A stretch of DNA of 64,000 nucleotides from DAISJI01 sp964559835. GTDB taxonomy: Bacteria; Acidobacteriota; Terriglobia; Terriglobales; Acidobacteriaceae. The stretch spans positions 95,349 to 159,348 of the forward strand of contig CAZLJE010000007.1 in NCBI GenBank assembly GCA_964559835.1, given 5' to 3'. The position numbers were made by a program, and so were the translations under genes. Under the pieces are notes generated by a model that did no database searches, was not told the DNA's origin, and saw nothing but the letters and a program-made list of their open reading frames with translations. This document shows positions 7,800 through 15,911 of this stretch, in pieces; within the stretch, counting starts at the first letter, position 1; each line of letters opens with the position of its first letter.

Positions 7800-9200
7800 A
7801 TGGCTATCTATCTCCCCCAAATCGCAGATGAAGAGCAGATTGGTCTCGACGAGCTGACGCCGCGCGAGATCGTTGCCGAACTGGACAAGTACGTCGTCGG
7901 GCAGCACGCGGCCAAGCGGGCGGTCGCCATCGCGCTGCGCAACCGCATGCGCCGGCAGAAACTCACGCCCGAGCTGGCGGAAGAGATCATCCCCAAGAAC
8001 ATCATCATGATCGGGCCGACGGGCGTGGGCAAGACCGAGATCGCCCGCCGGCTGGCGAAGCTCGCGAACTCGCCGTTCATGAAGGTGGAAGCGTCGAAGT
8101 TCACCGAAGTCGGATACGTCGGGCGCGATGTCGAGTCGATGATCCGCGACCTCGTGGAAGTCGCCATCGACATGGTGCGCGAGGAGAAGCTGGAAGACGT
8201 CGCCGACAAGGCCGAACTCAATGCCGAGGAGCGCCTGCTCGACCTGCTGTTGCCGGCTGGCGTGGGCTTTGCCGGGAATCCGCAGGCGGGCGCGATCGAG
8301 ATGACGCATCCGGACTCGAGTAACCGCACGCGCGAGAAGCTGCGTCAGCAACTGCGCGAAGGCAAGCTCGACGACCGTATCGTGGAACTCGACGTGCGCG
8401 AGAAATCCTTCCCCGCCTTCGAGATCGTCTCCAACCAGGGCGTGGAGGAGATGGACGTCAACATCAAGGACATGCTGCCCAACATCTTCGGCTCGCGCAC
8501 CAAGAAGCGGAAAATGAAGGTCAACGAGGCGTTCGAGTACCTCGTGCAGGAAGAAGAACAGCGCCTCATCGACATGGACCAGGTGACGCGCACGGCCGTC
8601 GAGCGCGTGGAACAGTCGGGCATCATCTTCCTCGATGAGATCGATAAGATCGCCGGGCGCGAAAGCGGCCACGGGCCTGACGTCTCGCGCGAAGGCGTGC
8701 AGCGCGACATTCTGCCGATTGTGGAAGGGACAACGGTCAACACGCGCTACGGCATGGTGCGCACCGATCACATCCTGTTCATCGCCGCCGGAGCATTCCA
8801 CGTGAGCAAGCCGAGCGACCTCATCCCCGAGTTGCAGGGCCGCTTTCCAATCCGCGTGGAATTGCAATCGCTCACGGTGGAAGATTTCGTCAAGATCCTG
8901 ACCGAACCCAAGTCGTCGCTGACGAAGCAGTACACGGCGCTGCTCGAGACCGAAGGCCTGAAGCTGGAGTTCACGCCCGACTCGCTGGAGGAGGTCGCGA
9001 ATTTTGCCGCGCGTGTGAATGAGGGCACGGAGAATATCGGCGCGCGCCGCCTGCACACGATCATGGAACGCGTGCTCGACCGCATCAGCTTCGAAGCGCC
9101 CGACATGCAGGACAAGAACGTGGTCGTCGACGCAGACTACGTCCGCAATATGCTGGTGGACATCGTGAAGGACCAGGATTTGTCGCGATACATCCTCTAA
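7800..9200 (+). CDS. hslU: ATP-dependent protease ATPase subunit HslU (ClpY)
   Basis: AAA+ unfoldase that feeds substrates to HslV. 466 residues: N-terminal LTPREIVAELDKYVVGQHAA, Walker A GPTGVGKTEI (about 72-81), SKFTEVGYVGRDVESMIRDL (pore-loop region), intermediate I-domain (about 110-240), Walker B GIIFLDEIDKI (about 272-283), sensor GRFPIRVEL, and the C-terminal tail DLSRYIL that docks into HslV. All catalytic elements are intact. The ATG at 7800 follows directly on a repeat hairpin and a Shine-Dalgarno is not obvious. Partner gene hslV lies upstream. Confidence 0.98.
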   Translation: MAIYLPQIADEEQIGLDELTPREIVAELDKYVVGQHAAKRAVAIALRNRMRRQKLTPELAEEIIPKNIIMIGPTGVGKTEIARRLAKLANSPFMKVEASKFTEVGYVGRDVESMIRDLVEVAIDMVREEKLEDVADKAELNAEERLLDLLLPAGVGFAGNPQAGAIEMTHPDSSNRTREKLRQQLREGKLDDRIVELDVREKSFPAFEIVSNQGVEEMDVNIKDMLPNIFGSRTKKRKMKVNEAFEYLVQEEEQRLIDMDQVTRTAVERVEQSGIIFLDEIDKIAGRESGHGPDVSREGVQRDILPIVEGTTVNTRYGMVRTDHILFIAAGAFHVSKPSDLIPELQGRFPIRVELQSLTVEDFVKILTEPKSSLTKQYTALLETEGLKLEFTPDSLEEVANFAARVNEGTENIGARRLHTIMERVLDRISFEAPDMQDKNVVVDADYVRNMLVDIVKDQDLSRYIL

Positions 9201-9206
9201 AACCAT

Positions 9207-9290
9207 TGCTGATTGTCGATTGACGATTGCCGATTGATTGCCACCAGAGCTTTTCATTCGGCAATCAAAAATCGGCAATCGGAAATGCCT
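9207..9290. repeat. Inverted-repeat spacer (CGATTGCCGATTG family)
   Basis: Left arm CGATTGACGATTGCCGATTG and right arm GGCAATCAAAAATCGGCAAT+CGG fold into an imperfect hairpin directly after hslU. It may terminate hslU transcription; the downstream lipoprotein gene starts about 30 nt later. Confidence 0.6.
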
Positions 9291-9318
9291 TTCGTTCTGC
9301 TACCCTGATTAGCCTTTC

Positions 9319-10410
9319 ATGAGCATGCGCACTTTTATCGTTGCCGCAGCCGTGTTGTGTCTTGCCGGCTGCGGCACTCCGGGAGCGCCGCGACCGCCGT
9401 CGCTGCGGCTGCCCGCGACCGTGCGTGACCTCGCTGCGGGGCGCCAGGGCAGCACGGTCACGCTGACGTGGTCGGAGCCGCAGCGCACGACTGACGGCGA
9501 GACCATCCGCGCGCTGGGGCCGACGCTAGTCTGCATGGGCGTGAACGATTTCCCGATGACGCATTGCGACCAGATGGTCGCGGACCTGTCGTTGAACGAG
9601 TACGCACCGTGCGCGCCTCAGATAGGGAAACTTGCGTCCTGCCAGGTGGCGCTCTCAACGGATATTCAGCAGCAGAATCCGCGCGGACAGGCGACGTATG
9701 CGATCGAGGTGCTGAATACGAACGGACGGAGCGCGGGATTGTCGAACCAGGTCAGGGTGCCGACCGCGCCTACACTGCCGGCGCCCGAAAAGGTAACAGC
9801 GAGAGTGCTCCCGGACGCGATTGAGATTACTGCAACGGGTGTACAGAGGTTCGCCGCGCCACCGGGCACAACTTTCGCGTTCCATCTTTACCGGCACGAG
9901 CAGGGAAGCCGATCCGAAGTCGATCTCGGAGCCGAATCTGCGCACACGGAGATGGGCGGCGCCTACACGGTGCAATTTCAGGACCGCACTTTCGAGTGGG
10001 AGAAGACCTATGTGTATCGCGTCGCCGAAGTCACGACCGTCTCTCTGCCGGATGGCGCCATCGTTGACGTGAAGGGCGATCCATCGCCGGACGTGACGGT
10101 TGTCGCCCACGACATCTTCCCGCCGGCAGCGCCGCAGGGGCTCCAGGCGGTGGCATCAGGCGTTGGGCAGCAGCCGTTCGTGGATCTCACGTGGGCGCCG
10201 AACACCGAGGCCGACGTCGCCGGCTACAACGTCTATCGGCACGAACAGGGGCAGCCGGCGGTGAAGATCAACAGCGCGTTGGTCAAAACGCCGTCGTACC
10301 GGGATGCGAACGTCCAGCGCGGAAAGACGTACTTCTACTCCGTTTCCGCCGTCGATCTGCGAAACAACGAAAGCACGAAGTCAGGCGAGACCAGCGAGGC
10401 CGTACGATGA
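9319..10410 (+). CDS. Fibronectin type III-like lipoprotein
   Basis: 363 residues with a lipoprotein signal (AAAVLCLAGC, lipidated Cys about residue 18), so anchored on the periplasmic or outer face of the envelope. Downstream are two or three fibronectin-III/Ig-like beta-sandwich domains: about 30-135 (VRDLAAGRQGSTVTLTWSEP), 145-255, and 265-360 (DLTWAPNTEADVAGYNVYRH, the classic FN3 motif, ending KTYFYSVSAVDLRNNES). Probably a structural or binding protein of unknown ligand. A second ATG at 9325 is an alternative start. Its stop overlaps the start of the GxxExxY gene (ATGA). Confidence 0.85.
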   Translation: MSMRTFIVAAAVLCLAGCGTPGAPRPPSLRLPATVRDLAAGRQGSTVTLTWSEPQRTTDGETIRALGPTLVCMGVNDFPMTHCDQMVADLSLNEYAPCAPQIGKLASCQVALSTDIQQQNPRGQATYAIEVLNTNGRSAGLSNQVRVPTAPTLPAPEKVTARVLPDAIEITATGVQRFAAPPGTTFAFHLYRHEQGSRSEVDLGAESAHTEMGGAYTVQFQDRTFEWEKTYVYRVAEVTTVSLPDGAIVDVKGDPSPDVTVVAHDIFPPAAPQGLQAVASGVGQQPFVDLTWAPNTEADVAGYNVYRHEQGQPAVKINSALVKTPSYRDANVQRGKTYFYSVSAVDLRNNESTKSGETSEAVR

Positions 10411-10829
10411 ATACTTTCAACGCAAAGGTCGCAGAGGTTCGCAAAGAAATACCAAGAGAAAACATTATCAGTCGGCGCATCATCGGGTGTGCGCTGCGGG
10501 TCCACACGGCACTCGGCCCGGGACTCCTAGAAAGCGCGTACAACGCTTGTCTCGCGTACGAATGTCGTCAGGATGGCCTCGATGTGCAAACCGAGGTCCC
10601 TTTACCGCTGGTATACCGCGAGGCCAAGCTCGAGCTAGGTTACCGGCTCGACCTGCTCGTTGAGCACTGTGTGGTTGTCGAATTGAAGGCAATCGAAAAC
10701 GTTCTTCCAGTGCACAAGGCGCAACTTCTCAGTCATTTACGACTCAGTGGCAATAAACTTGGATTGCTGATCAATTTCCATTCTTTCCGATTGAAAGATG
10801 GAATCTGGCGCATCGTGAACGATCTTTGA
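10407..10829 (+). CDS. GxxExxY family protein (PDDEXK-like)
   Basis: 140-residue protein with the family signature LGPGLLESAYNACLAYE (G-x-x-E-x-x-Y) and the PD-(D/E)xK-like core YRLDLLVEHCVVVELKAIE, hence a putative nuclease-fold protein of unknown function. The first 15 codons (TFNAKVAEVRKEIP) are encoded by the left terminal inverted repeat of a small cassette, and the stop lies just before the right repeat. The gene is squeezed between the lipoprotein (4-nt ATGA overlap) and the FAH gene. It looks like inserted cargo rather than a functional partner of either neighbour. Confidence 0.88.
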   Translation: MNTFNAKVAEVRKEIPRENIISRRIIGCALRVHTALGPGLLESAYNACLAYECRQDGLDVQTEVPLPLVYREAKLELGYRLDLLVEHCVVVELKAIENVLPVHKAQLLSHLRLSGNKLGLLINFHSFRLKDGIWRIVNDL

Positions 10830-10867
10830 TTTTTCTTTGCGTTCTTTGCGACCTTCGCGTTGAAAGG
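10414..10867 (+). mobile_element. Inverted-repeat-bounded cassette carrying the GxxExxY gene
   Basis: Left end 10414-10449 (ctttcaacgcaaaggtcgca then gaggttcgcaaagaaa) and right end about 10832-10867 are inverted copies of a 35-36-nt repeat with roughly four differences. The only cargo is the GxxExxY gene and no transposase is present. The repeat belongs to the AACGCAAAGG-type intergenic family. Whether it moves as a unit, or the arms act as RNA hairpins, is not known. Confidence 0.65.
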
Positions 10868-10876
10868 TTTTTGCGA

Positions 10877-11683
<807 letters not shown>

Positions 11684-11692
11684 CATCTGGAA

Positions 11693-11770
11693 ATCTGGAG
11701 ATCTGGAAATCTGGAAATTTGGAGTTTGAGATCGATCGAGCGTTGTGGCGGATTTCAACATTTCCAGATT
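11693..11770. repeat. ATCTGGAAATCTGG tandem repeat spacer
   Basis: Decamers of ATCTGGAAAT/ATCTGGAGAT (11693-11721) face an inverted arm CATTTCCAGATT (11759-11770). The same family occurs at about 58139-58178. The downstream arm ends just before the AGGAGAGG ribosome-binding site of the aldolase gene. Confidence 0.6.
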
Positions 11771-11787
11771 AGGAGAGGCATTCTGCC

Positions 11788-12468
11788 ATGAAGTTTTTTA
11801 TCGACACAGCCAACATCAAAGAGATCCGCGAAGCCGCCGACATGGGCATCCTCGACGGCGTCACCACCAACCCGTCGCTGATCGCCAAAGAGGGCGCGGG
11901 CCGCGGGTTTAAAGAGACGATCGTCGAGATCTGCGACATCGTCAAAGGTCCGGTCAGCGTCGAAGTCACGGCGACGGAGAAGGCCGGCATGCTGCGCCAG
12001 GCGGATGAGTACTCCGGCTGGAGCAAGTACGTCGTGATCAAGCTGCCGACCACCAAGGAAGGCCTGAAGGCGTGCAAGGAACTCTCCAGCCGCGGCATCA
12101 ATACCAATCTGACGCTGTGCTTCTCGGCCAACCAGGCGCTGATGGTCGCTAAGGCGGGCGCAACGTACGTCTCGCCGTTTCTCGGGCGTCTCGACGACGT
12201 CGGCCAGGTCGGCATGGACCTGATCAAACAGATCGTGCAGATCTACCGTAACTACGGGTTCCAGACGAAAGTCTTGGCGGCGTCGCTACGACACCCGCTG
12301 CACGTGATCGATGCCGCGCTCGCCGGCGCCGATGTGGGGACGATCCCGTTCAAAGTCCTCGACCAGATGATCAAGCACCCGCTCACTGACAAGGGGCTGG
12401 ACGCGTTCCTGAAGGACTGGGAAAAGGTCCGCGCCGCGTTCGAGCAGGAACCGGTGGCGGCGAAGTAG
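11788..12468 (+). CDS. fsa: Transaldolase-like / fructose-6-phosphate aldolase
   Basis: 226-residue class I aldolase of the small transaldolase (TalC/FSA) family. N-terminal MKFFIDTANIKEIREAADMG and GVTTNPSLIAKEG are signature sequences. The Schiff-base Lys is in YVVIKLPTTKEG at residue 85, the same number as in characterised FSA. Later motifs TLCFSANQALMVAKAGATYV and SPFLGRLDDVG bind the sugar phosphate. Family members are either transaldolases (pentose phosphate pathway) or FSAs, and sequence alone does not decide. Cytoplasmic. The start has a good AGGAGAGG site. It ends in a hairpin shared with the convergent cupin gene. Confidence 0.93.
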   Translation: MKFFIDTANIKEIREAADMGILDGVTTNPSLIAKEGAGRGFKETIVEICDIVKGPVSVEVTATEKAGMLRQADEYSGWSKYVVIKLPTTKEGLKACKELSSRGINTNLTLCFSANQALMVAKAGATYVSPFLGRLDDVGQVGMDLIKQIVQIYRNYGFQTKVLAASLRHPLHVIDAALAGADVGTIPFKVLDQMIKHPLTDKGLDAFLKDWEKVRAAFEQEPVAAK

Positions 12469-12503
12469 TCGCGTTTCTGTCTCAGTTTCTGACAAGGATG
12501 TAG

Positions 12504-12523
12504 GCCGGTCGCCCTCGACCGGC
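12504..12523. terminator. Hairpin between convergent fsa and cupin genes
   Basis: GCCGGTCG-CCCT-CGACCGGC: a perfect 8-bp GC-rich stem with a tetraloop, followed on the + strand by TTATCTCTT. It lies directly against the cupin stop codon. Likely the fsa terminator. Confidence 0.65.
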
Positions 12524-12886
12524 TTATCTCTTGTGCGCCGCGTAGTCGCTCGCGCCCATAAGGTGCAGCGACACATACGGCTCGTCGCCAACCACCCAGC
12601 TGTCGTGTCCGGGAGCGATGTAGAAGATATCGCCGGCTTTCATCTCGATGACCCGGCCGTCATCCATCGCCGCGGTCGCCGAGCCGGAAACCACGATGCC
12701 GACATGCTCGACCTCGCAACTCTTCTTGCCCGCAGCCTTGCCCACGTGTTCCGACCATTTCCAGCCGGGGTCATAGGTCGCGCGGCCGATGGTCATACCG
12801 CCGATGTACACCAGTTCGAACTTGCCTTTCTTGAAGGTGCGAACTTCATCAGGCTGCTCAAATCGCTTGAGGATCACTTCGAACAC
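12524..12886 (-). CDS. Cupin-domain protein
   Basis: 120-residue single-domain cupin (beta-barrel). Family features are the first motif around YDPGWKWSEHVG, and VEHVGIVVSGSATAAMDDGR followed by AGDIFYIAPGHDSWVVGDEP, typical of small cupins that bind a metal or ligand through His/Glu residues. Similar proteins include ethanolamine-type and anti-sigma ChrR-like cupins; the function here is not known. Cytoplasmic, no signal. It is divergent from the DUF2207 gene about 150 nt away. Confidence 0.88.
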   Translation of the reverse strand: MFEVILKRFEQPDEVRTFKKGKFELVYIGGMTIGRATYDPGWKWSEHVGKAAGKKSCEVEHVGIVVSGSATAAMDDGRVIEMKAGDIFYIAPGHDSWVVGDEPYVSLHLMGASDYAAHKR

Positions 12887-13032
12887 GACTTTTCTCCTTC
12901 GTTCAGGTACGAGATTAAGATACTCGCCCGTAAGTTAGACTCGCGGCGCTTCGCCGCATATCCAAAAGCAATACACAGCGTGCGGCACCTGAGGCATGAT
13001 GTGCCTTCCGACCGGGGGAGGATGCTGCGAGC

Positions 13033-14124
13033 ATGAGGCTGGCCGTGGTCATCTGCGCGATGCTGGTGATCGGCTGCGCCGCCCGGGCTCAGCAGGGCAA
13101 CACGCTCTCGCTCATCCTTGATGTCGATTCGGACGGCAGCGCCCTGGCGGTCGAAAAGCTCGAGCTTGCGGCGCCGATGCGAGAGCCTATCCACTGGCGC
13201 ATGCCGACTGCGTCCACTACACCCCTCGGTGTTCGCCGGCTGCTCTTCGTCGACCTGCTGGAAATCACCGATACGCGCGACAACAAGCTCACCGTCAGCC
13301 GCCGCGACTTCGGAGACAAATTGGACGTCATCGTCCCGGTACAGCCGCTCGCGGACAACACGGTACGCATTACATATCAGGTCCGCAACGCGGTCCGCTT
13401 CCTCGACGACCACGACGAATTGTTCTGGCGCATCGGGGAGGGGTGGTCGGAGAGCTTCCGTCATGCGACGGTGGGCCTCACCGTTCCGGACAATACCGCC
13501 GGCCAGGTTGCCGGGCAATTGCTTAACTCCGGCGTGCGCTCATCGCCCACGCAACCAGTGCAACTTCGTGGCGCCAAAGCAACGTTCGACATCGACCCGT
13601 TAACCGGACACAACATTCCTGCGGTCGATCTGGTGTTTGCGCCGGGCGTGTTGCAGAAGCCCCCGCTGGCCCAACGGGGCGCCTGGTTCTTCAAGGCGAA
13701 TCCCATCGTTTTGTTGCCCATCGTGTTGCTGCTTGCGATGATCGCCTTCCGCCGCTATTCGATGCGGGGTGCACGATGTGCCCATCGTGCCGCGGTACGA
13801 CGCGCCCGAGGACCTTGCTCCCGCCGAAGCCGGTTACCTGATCGACGGCAGTCTCGATCCGCGCGATCTTGCTGCCATGCTGCTCGACCTCGCGCGTCGC
13901 GGCTTCATCCGCATCGAGGCTTGCACTCCGGACGAAGAAGTCCCATATCCCGCGCCCGACTTCATTCTGCGCCTGCTGAAGCCCATGGACGATTGGAAGG
14001 GCGCCTATTCGTACGAACACGTCATGCTGTTCCACACGTTTTACGGCGGGCATTGGACAAAGCTGTCGAGCCTGAGCCTGCGTTTTTATTCGGTCATTCC
14101 GGCGATCGAGGGCATGATCCGTGA
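13033..14124 (+). CDS. DUF2207 membrane protein, N-terminal part (frameshifted)
   Basis: Signal peptide (MRLAVVICAMLVIGCAARAQ) followed by a DUF2207 extracytoplasmic beta domain (EKLELAAPMREPIHWRM, VRITYQVRNAVRFLDDHDEL, WRIGEGW) and a membrane helix NPIVLLPIVLLLAMIAF ending about residue 240. From about 13765 the frame turns into Arg/Ser-rich nonsense. The expected DUF2207 continuation (PIVPRYDAPEDLAPAEAGYL) lies in the +1 frame from 13769. So residues after about 244 of this ORF are out of frame, and the intact protein would be about 538 aa. The break is at the run GCGGGGTG (13764-13771). It could be an authentic lesion, programmed slippage or a sequence error. Confidence 0.75.
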   Translation: MRLAVVICAMLVIGCAARAQQGNTLSLILDVDSDGSALAVEKLELAAPMREPIHWRMPTASTTPLGVRRLLFVDLLEITDTRDNKLTVSRRDFGDKLDVIVPVQPLADNTVRITYQVRNAVRFLDDHDELFWRIGEGWSESFRHATVGLTVPDNTAGQVAGQLLNSGVRSSPTQPVQLRGAKATFDIDPLTGHNIPAVDLVFAPGVLQKPPLAQRGAWFFKANPIVLLPIVLLLAMIAFRRYSMRGARCAHRAAVRRARGPCSRRSRLPDRRQSRSARSCCHAARPRASRLHPHRGLHSGRRSPISRARLHSAPAEAHGRLEGRLFVRTRHAVPHVLRRALDKAVEPEPAFLFGHSGDRGHDP

Positions 14125-14650
14125 CCTGTTGCGCGACAAAGGACTGTATGTCAGTCCGGTTCGCGTAGCGGCGCAGCGATTGGCCGCGATCCTGTTGGTA
14201 TGCGTGCTGTTGGCGGGCGCGCAGGCCGCCGGCTGGTTCGCCGTGGCGCAATCGTGGCTGCTCGCGACGGTCGTGGCGATCTCGCTGGTGCTCATCGGAC
14301 TTCTATTCATGCGCGGGGTGAACCACCGGACCGCGAAGGGCGCGCAAGTATTCGCCGAGCTGCGCGGTTTCCAGACGTTCCTAAATTCCGTGGAAGCCGA
14401 CCGGATGGAGCGCGTCACGCCCGACCTGTTCGAGCGCTTCCTGCCTTACGCAATCGCTCTCGGAGTGGAACACCGCTGGGGCGCAACGTTCTCGACCATC
14501 AGCAGCGGGCCGCCGTTGTGGTGGGACGCCTCGAAGTCAGGCGGCATTCCGGATTTCGTGCACTTGGTGAACAGCTCCGCCCATCCGCCAAGACGCGGGC
14601 CGGTGACACCGGTGGGCGCCAAAGCAGCAGCTGCTGACACGCGCGGATGA
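13769..14650 (+). CDS. DUF2207 membrane protein, C-terminal part (frameshifted)
   Basis: Continuation of the upstream DUF2207 gene in the +1 frame. It opens with the conserved IVPRYDAPEDLAPAEAGYLI, then LDPRDLAAMLLDLARRGFIR (winged-helix-like cytoplasmic region), two membrane helices (LAAILLVCVLLAGAQAAGWF and LLATVVAISLVLIGLLFM), and the family C-terminus LFERFLPYAIALGVEHRW with a Gly/Ser tail. The only start is a GTG overlapping the first ORF, without a Shine-Dalgarno. Conservation of residues on both sides of the break shows it was one gene. The function of DUF2207 proteins is unknown. Confidence 0.75.
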   Translation: MHDVPIVPRYDAPEDLAPAEAGYLIDGSLDPRDLAAMLLDLARRGFIRIEACTPDEEVPYPAPDFILRLLKPMDDWKGAYSYEHVMLFHTFYGGHWTKLSSLSLRFYSVIPAIEGMIRDLLRDKGLYVSPVRVAAQRLAAILLVCVLLAGAQAAGWFAVAQSWLLATVVAISLVLIGLLFMRGVNHRTAKGAQVFAELRGFQTFLNSVEADRMERVTPDLFERFLPYAIALGVEHRWGATFSTISSGPPLWWDASKSGGIPDFVHLVNSSAHPPRRGPVTPVGAKAAAADTRG

Positions 14651-14684
14651 ACGCTGATCAGGAAGAATCATAATCAGCGTTGAC

Positions 14685-15431
14685 TCACCGTTCATCAGCG
14701 GCTTTTCTTCCTGGCGCGCTGCCGAATCCGCCGCCGCCCGGACTGCTCACGCGGACTCGCTCGCCGTTCTTCAGGCGCGCACTGTCCTTACTACGCAGCG
14801 TTTCGACCTTGCCGTCGAGGCGCACGATCTCCGTTTTGCCCGCTGTGCCGTCGCCGCCGGCCGCCAAGCCCCACGGTCGACGTTTGCGGCGGTCGGACAG
14901 GATGGCGACATCCGCGTCGGTGAGCACCTCGATCTCGCGCACGATGCCTTCGCCACCACGATGTTTTCCGCTGCCGCCGCTTTCAGGACGGAGCGAATAC
15001 CGAGTGATGCGGAACGGATACGCGTATTCCAGCGCCTCGGCGGGCGTGTTGAGCGAGTTCGTCATGTGGACGTGCACACCGCTGACGCCGTTGCGGTCGG
15101 GGCGGGCGCCCATCCCGCCGGCGATCGTCTCGTAATAGGCGAAAGGCTCGCCCGTACGCGGATCGATGCCGCCGAGTGTGAGATAGTTCATGGTGCCCGA
15201 TGCTGCGGCCGGGATGCGCTCGGGAATCGCCCGCGCCAGCGCACGCAACAACACATCCACGATGCGCTGCGAGGTCGCGACATTGCCGCCCGCGACCGGC
15301 GCCGGAGGCGTGGAATTCACCACGGTACCCGACGGCGCAATGACCTCGATTTCTGATTTCCGATCCCTGATTTCCTCGTGACCGGCGAGACGCCGATTCT
15401 TGAAGATCTCGAGTTCGATCGGGTCACGCAC
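14685..15431 (-). pseudogene. Hydantoinase B/oxoprolinase remnant with internal deletion
   Basis: The first 13 residues (MRDPIELEIFKNR) are the true start of a HyuB-type ATP-independent hydantoinase/5-oxoprolinase B subunit, normally about 520 aa. About 15 residues later the sequence resumes at EVIAPSGTVVNSTPPAPVAG, which belongs around residue 300, and continues through GGNVATSQRIVDVLLRALAR and GGGGFGSAPGRKA to the normal C-terminus. The joining segment (RLAGHEEIRDRKSE) is encoded by a type A REP element plus ATCAGAAATCGG-type spacer DNA. Roughly 280 residues of the family fold are missing, yet the frame is open. Probably non-functional. Confidence 0.8.
15378..15398 (+). repeat. REP-like element (type A), copy 3, at the hyuB deletion junction
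   Basis: GTGACCGGCGAGACGCCGAT+T, one base of the core changed relative to copies 1 and 2. It marks the join in the collapsed hydantoinase B gene. Confidence 0.75.
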
Positions 15432-15439
15432 GAAAACAA

Positions 15440-15559
15440 GTTATCAGTTGTCAGTTGCCAGTTACCGAGAGCGATTAGCGGTCCTCACGAACTCACTCCG
15501 AGGCTGTAACCGTCTCCGGTGCAACGGACTGACAACCGGCAACTGACAACTAGCAACTC
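15440..15559. repeat. Inverted repeat with empty centre (CAGTTGTCAGTTGCC family)
   Basis: Left arm TATCAGTTGTCAGTTGCCAG (about 15443-15462) and right arm ACTGACAACTAGCAACT (about 15542-15558) are inverted copies of the repeat that bounds the S23 remnant at 38564-38751. The roughly 80-nt interior carries no gene. Confidence 0.6.
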
Positions 15560-15576
15560 TTGTCCCAATTTTTTTA

Positions 15577-15608
15577 TTGACATTGAAACTACTAAGCCCC
15601 AATATCTT
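15577..15608 (+). promoter_or_regulatory. Putative sigma70 promoter of the small Lys-rich gene
   Basis: Consensus -35 TTGACA (15577-15582) preceded by a T-run, with candidate -10 boxes CAATAT (17-nt spacing) or TATCTT (20-nt spacing). The AT-rich stretch stands out against the GC-rich context. The -10 assignment is uncertain. Confidence 0.45.
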
Positions 15609-15619
15609 GTGCCAGAGTA

Positions 15620-15665
15620 GCTGCCCGTACTACGGTTTGGGCAGCAGTTGGACTCCAAGGGTCCA
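15620..15665 (+). ncRNA. Structured 5' leader of the small Lys-rich gene
   Basis: Hairpin 1: GCTGCCC (15620-15626) with GGGCAGC (15639-15645), 12-nt loop. Hairpin 2: TGGAC (15649-15653) with GTCCA (15661-15665). Both lie between a -35-like TTGACA and the AGGAGG site of the 16-residue ORF, so the transcript has an ordered leader. It could be a regulatory leader, or the whole 15610-15826 transcript could be a small RNA with a minor ORF. Confidence 0.4.
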
Positions 15666-15703
15666 GATGTAAGGGAGAAACTCAATAGTTCCAGGAGGAA
15701 CCT

Positions 15704-15754
15704 ATGGCAACGAAGAAGAAAGCTGCAAAGAAAACCGCCAAGAAGAAGCACTAG
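15704..15754 (+). CDS. Tiny Lys-rich basic peptide, 16 aa
   Basis: ATG at 15704 is preceded by a perfect AGGAGG (15692-15697) at ideal spacing. The ORF encodes MATKKKAAKKTAKKKH (9 Lys of 16), resembling the Ala/Lys tails of histone H1-like bacterial proteins. A promoter-like TTGACA lies upstream and a strong intrinsic terminator about 45 nt downstream, so the unit has all the parts of a complete monocistronic gene despite its size. It could be a nucleic-acid-binding micropeptide, or a leader peptide whose Lys codons sense translation. No neighbour shares its orientation closely. Confidence 0.5.
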   Translation: MATKKKAAKKTAKKKH

Positions 15755-15796
15755 ATCGCGAGCCAAGTACTCGCGTTGGGCTCCTGAAGAGGGTTA

Positions 15797-15826
15797 GAGG
15801 CTTCCGTTAAGTCGGAGGCCTTTTTT
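15797..15826 (+). terminator. Intrinsic terminator of the small Lys-rich gene
   Basis: Stem AGGCTTCCG (15798-15806) / CGGAGGCCT (15813-15821), nine pairs with one G-U and a 6-nt loop, followed by a run of T to 15826. Textbook rho-independent terminator on the + strand. Confidence 0.85.
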
Positions 15827-15911
15827 GCGTTCCGAGTTCTCAGTTCTGAGTTCCGAGTGGTGGGAAGCTCACCGGCGTTCGGAAATCAGAACTGAGAACT
15901 CGGAACTTTCT

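Noticed and set aside
7782..9278. 498-codon frame antisense to hslU
   Set aside because: His/Asp/Val-rich antisense shadow of a strongly conserved gene.
10414..10867. Insertion sequence with a transposase at the GxxExxY locus
   Set aside because: The inverted repeats are present but the only ORF is GxxExxY; no DDE, HUH or recombinase motif is found, so it is not called an IS.
15485..15766. 93-codon frame on the minus strand opposite the Lys-rich ORF
   Set aside because: It is the antisense of the promoter, leader, ORF and inverted repeat; residues are not protein-like and the + strand has clear expression signals.
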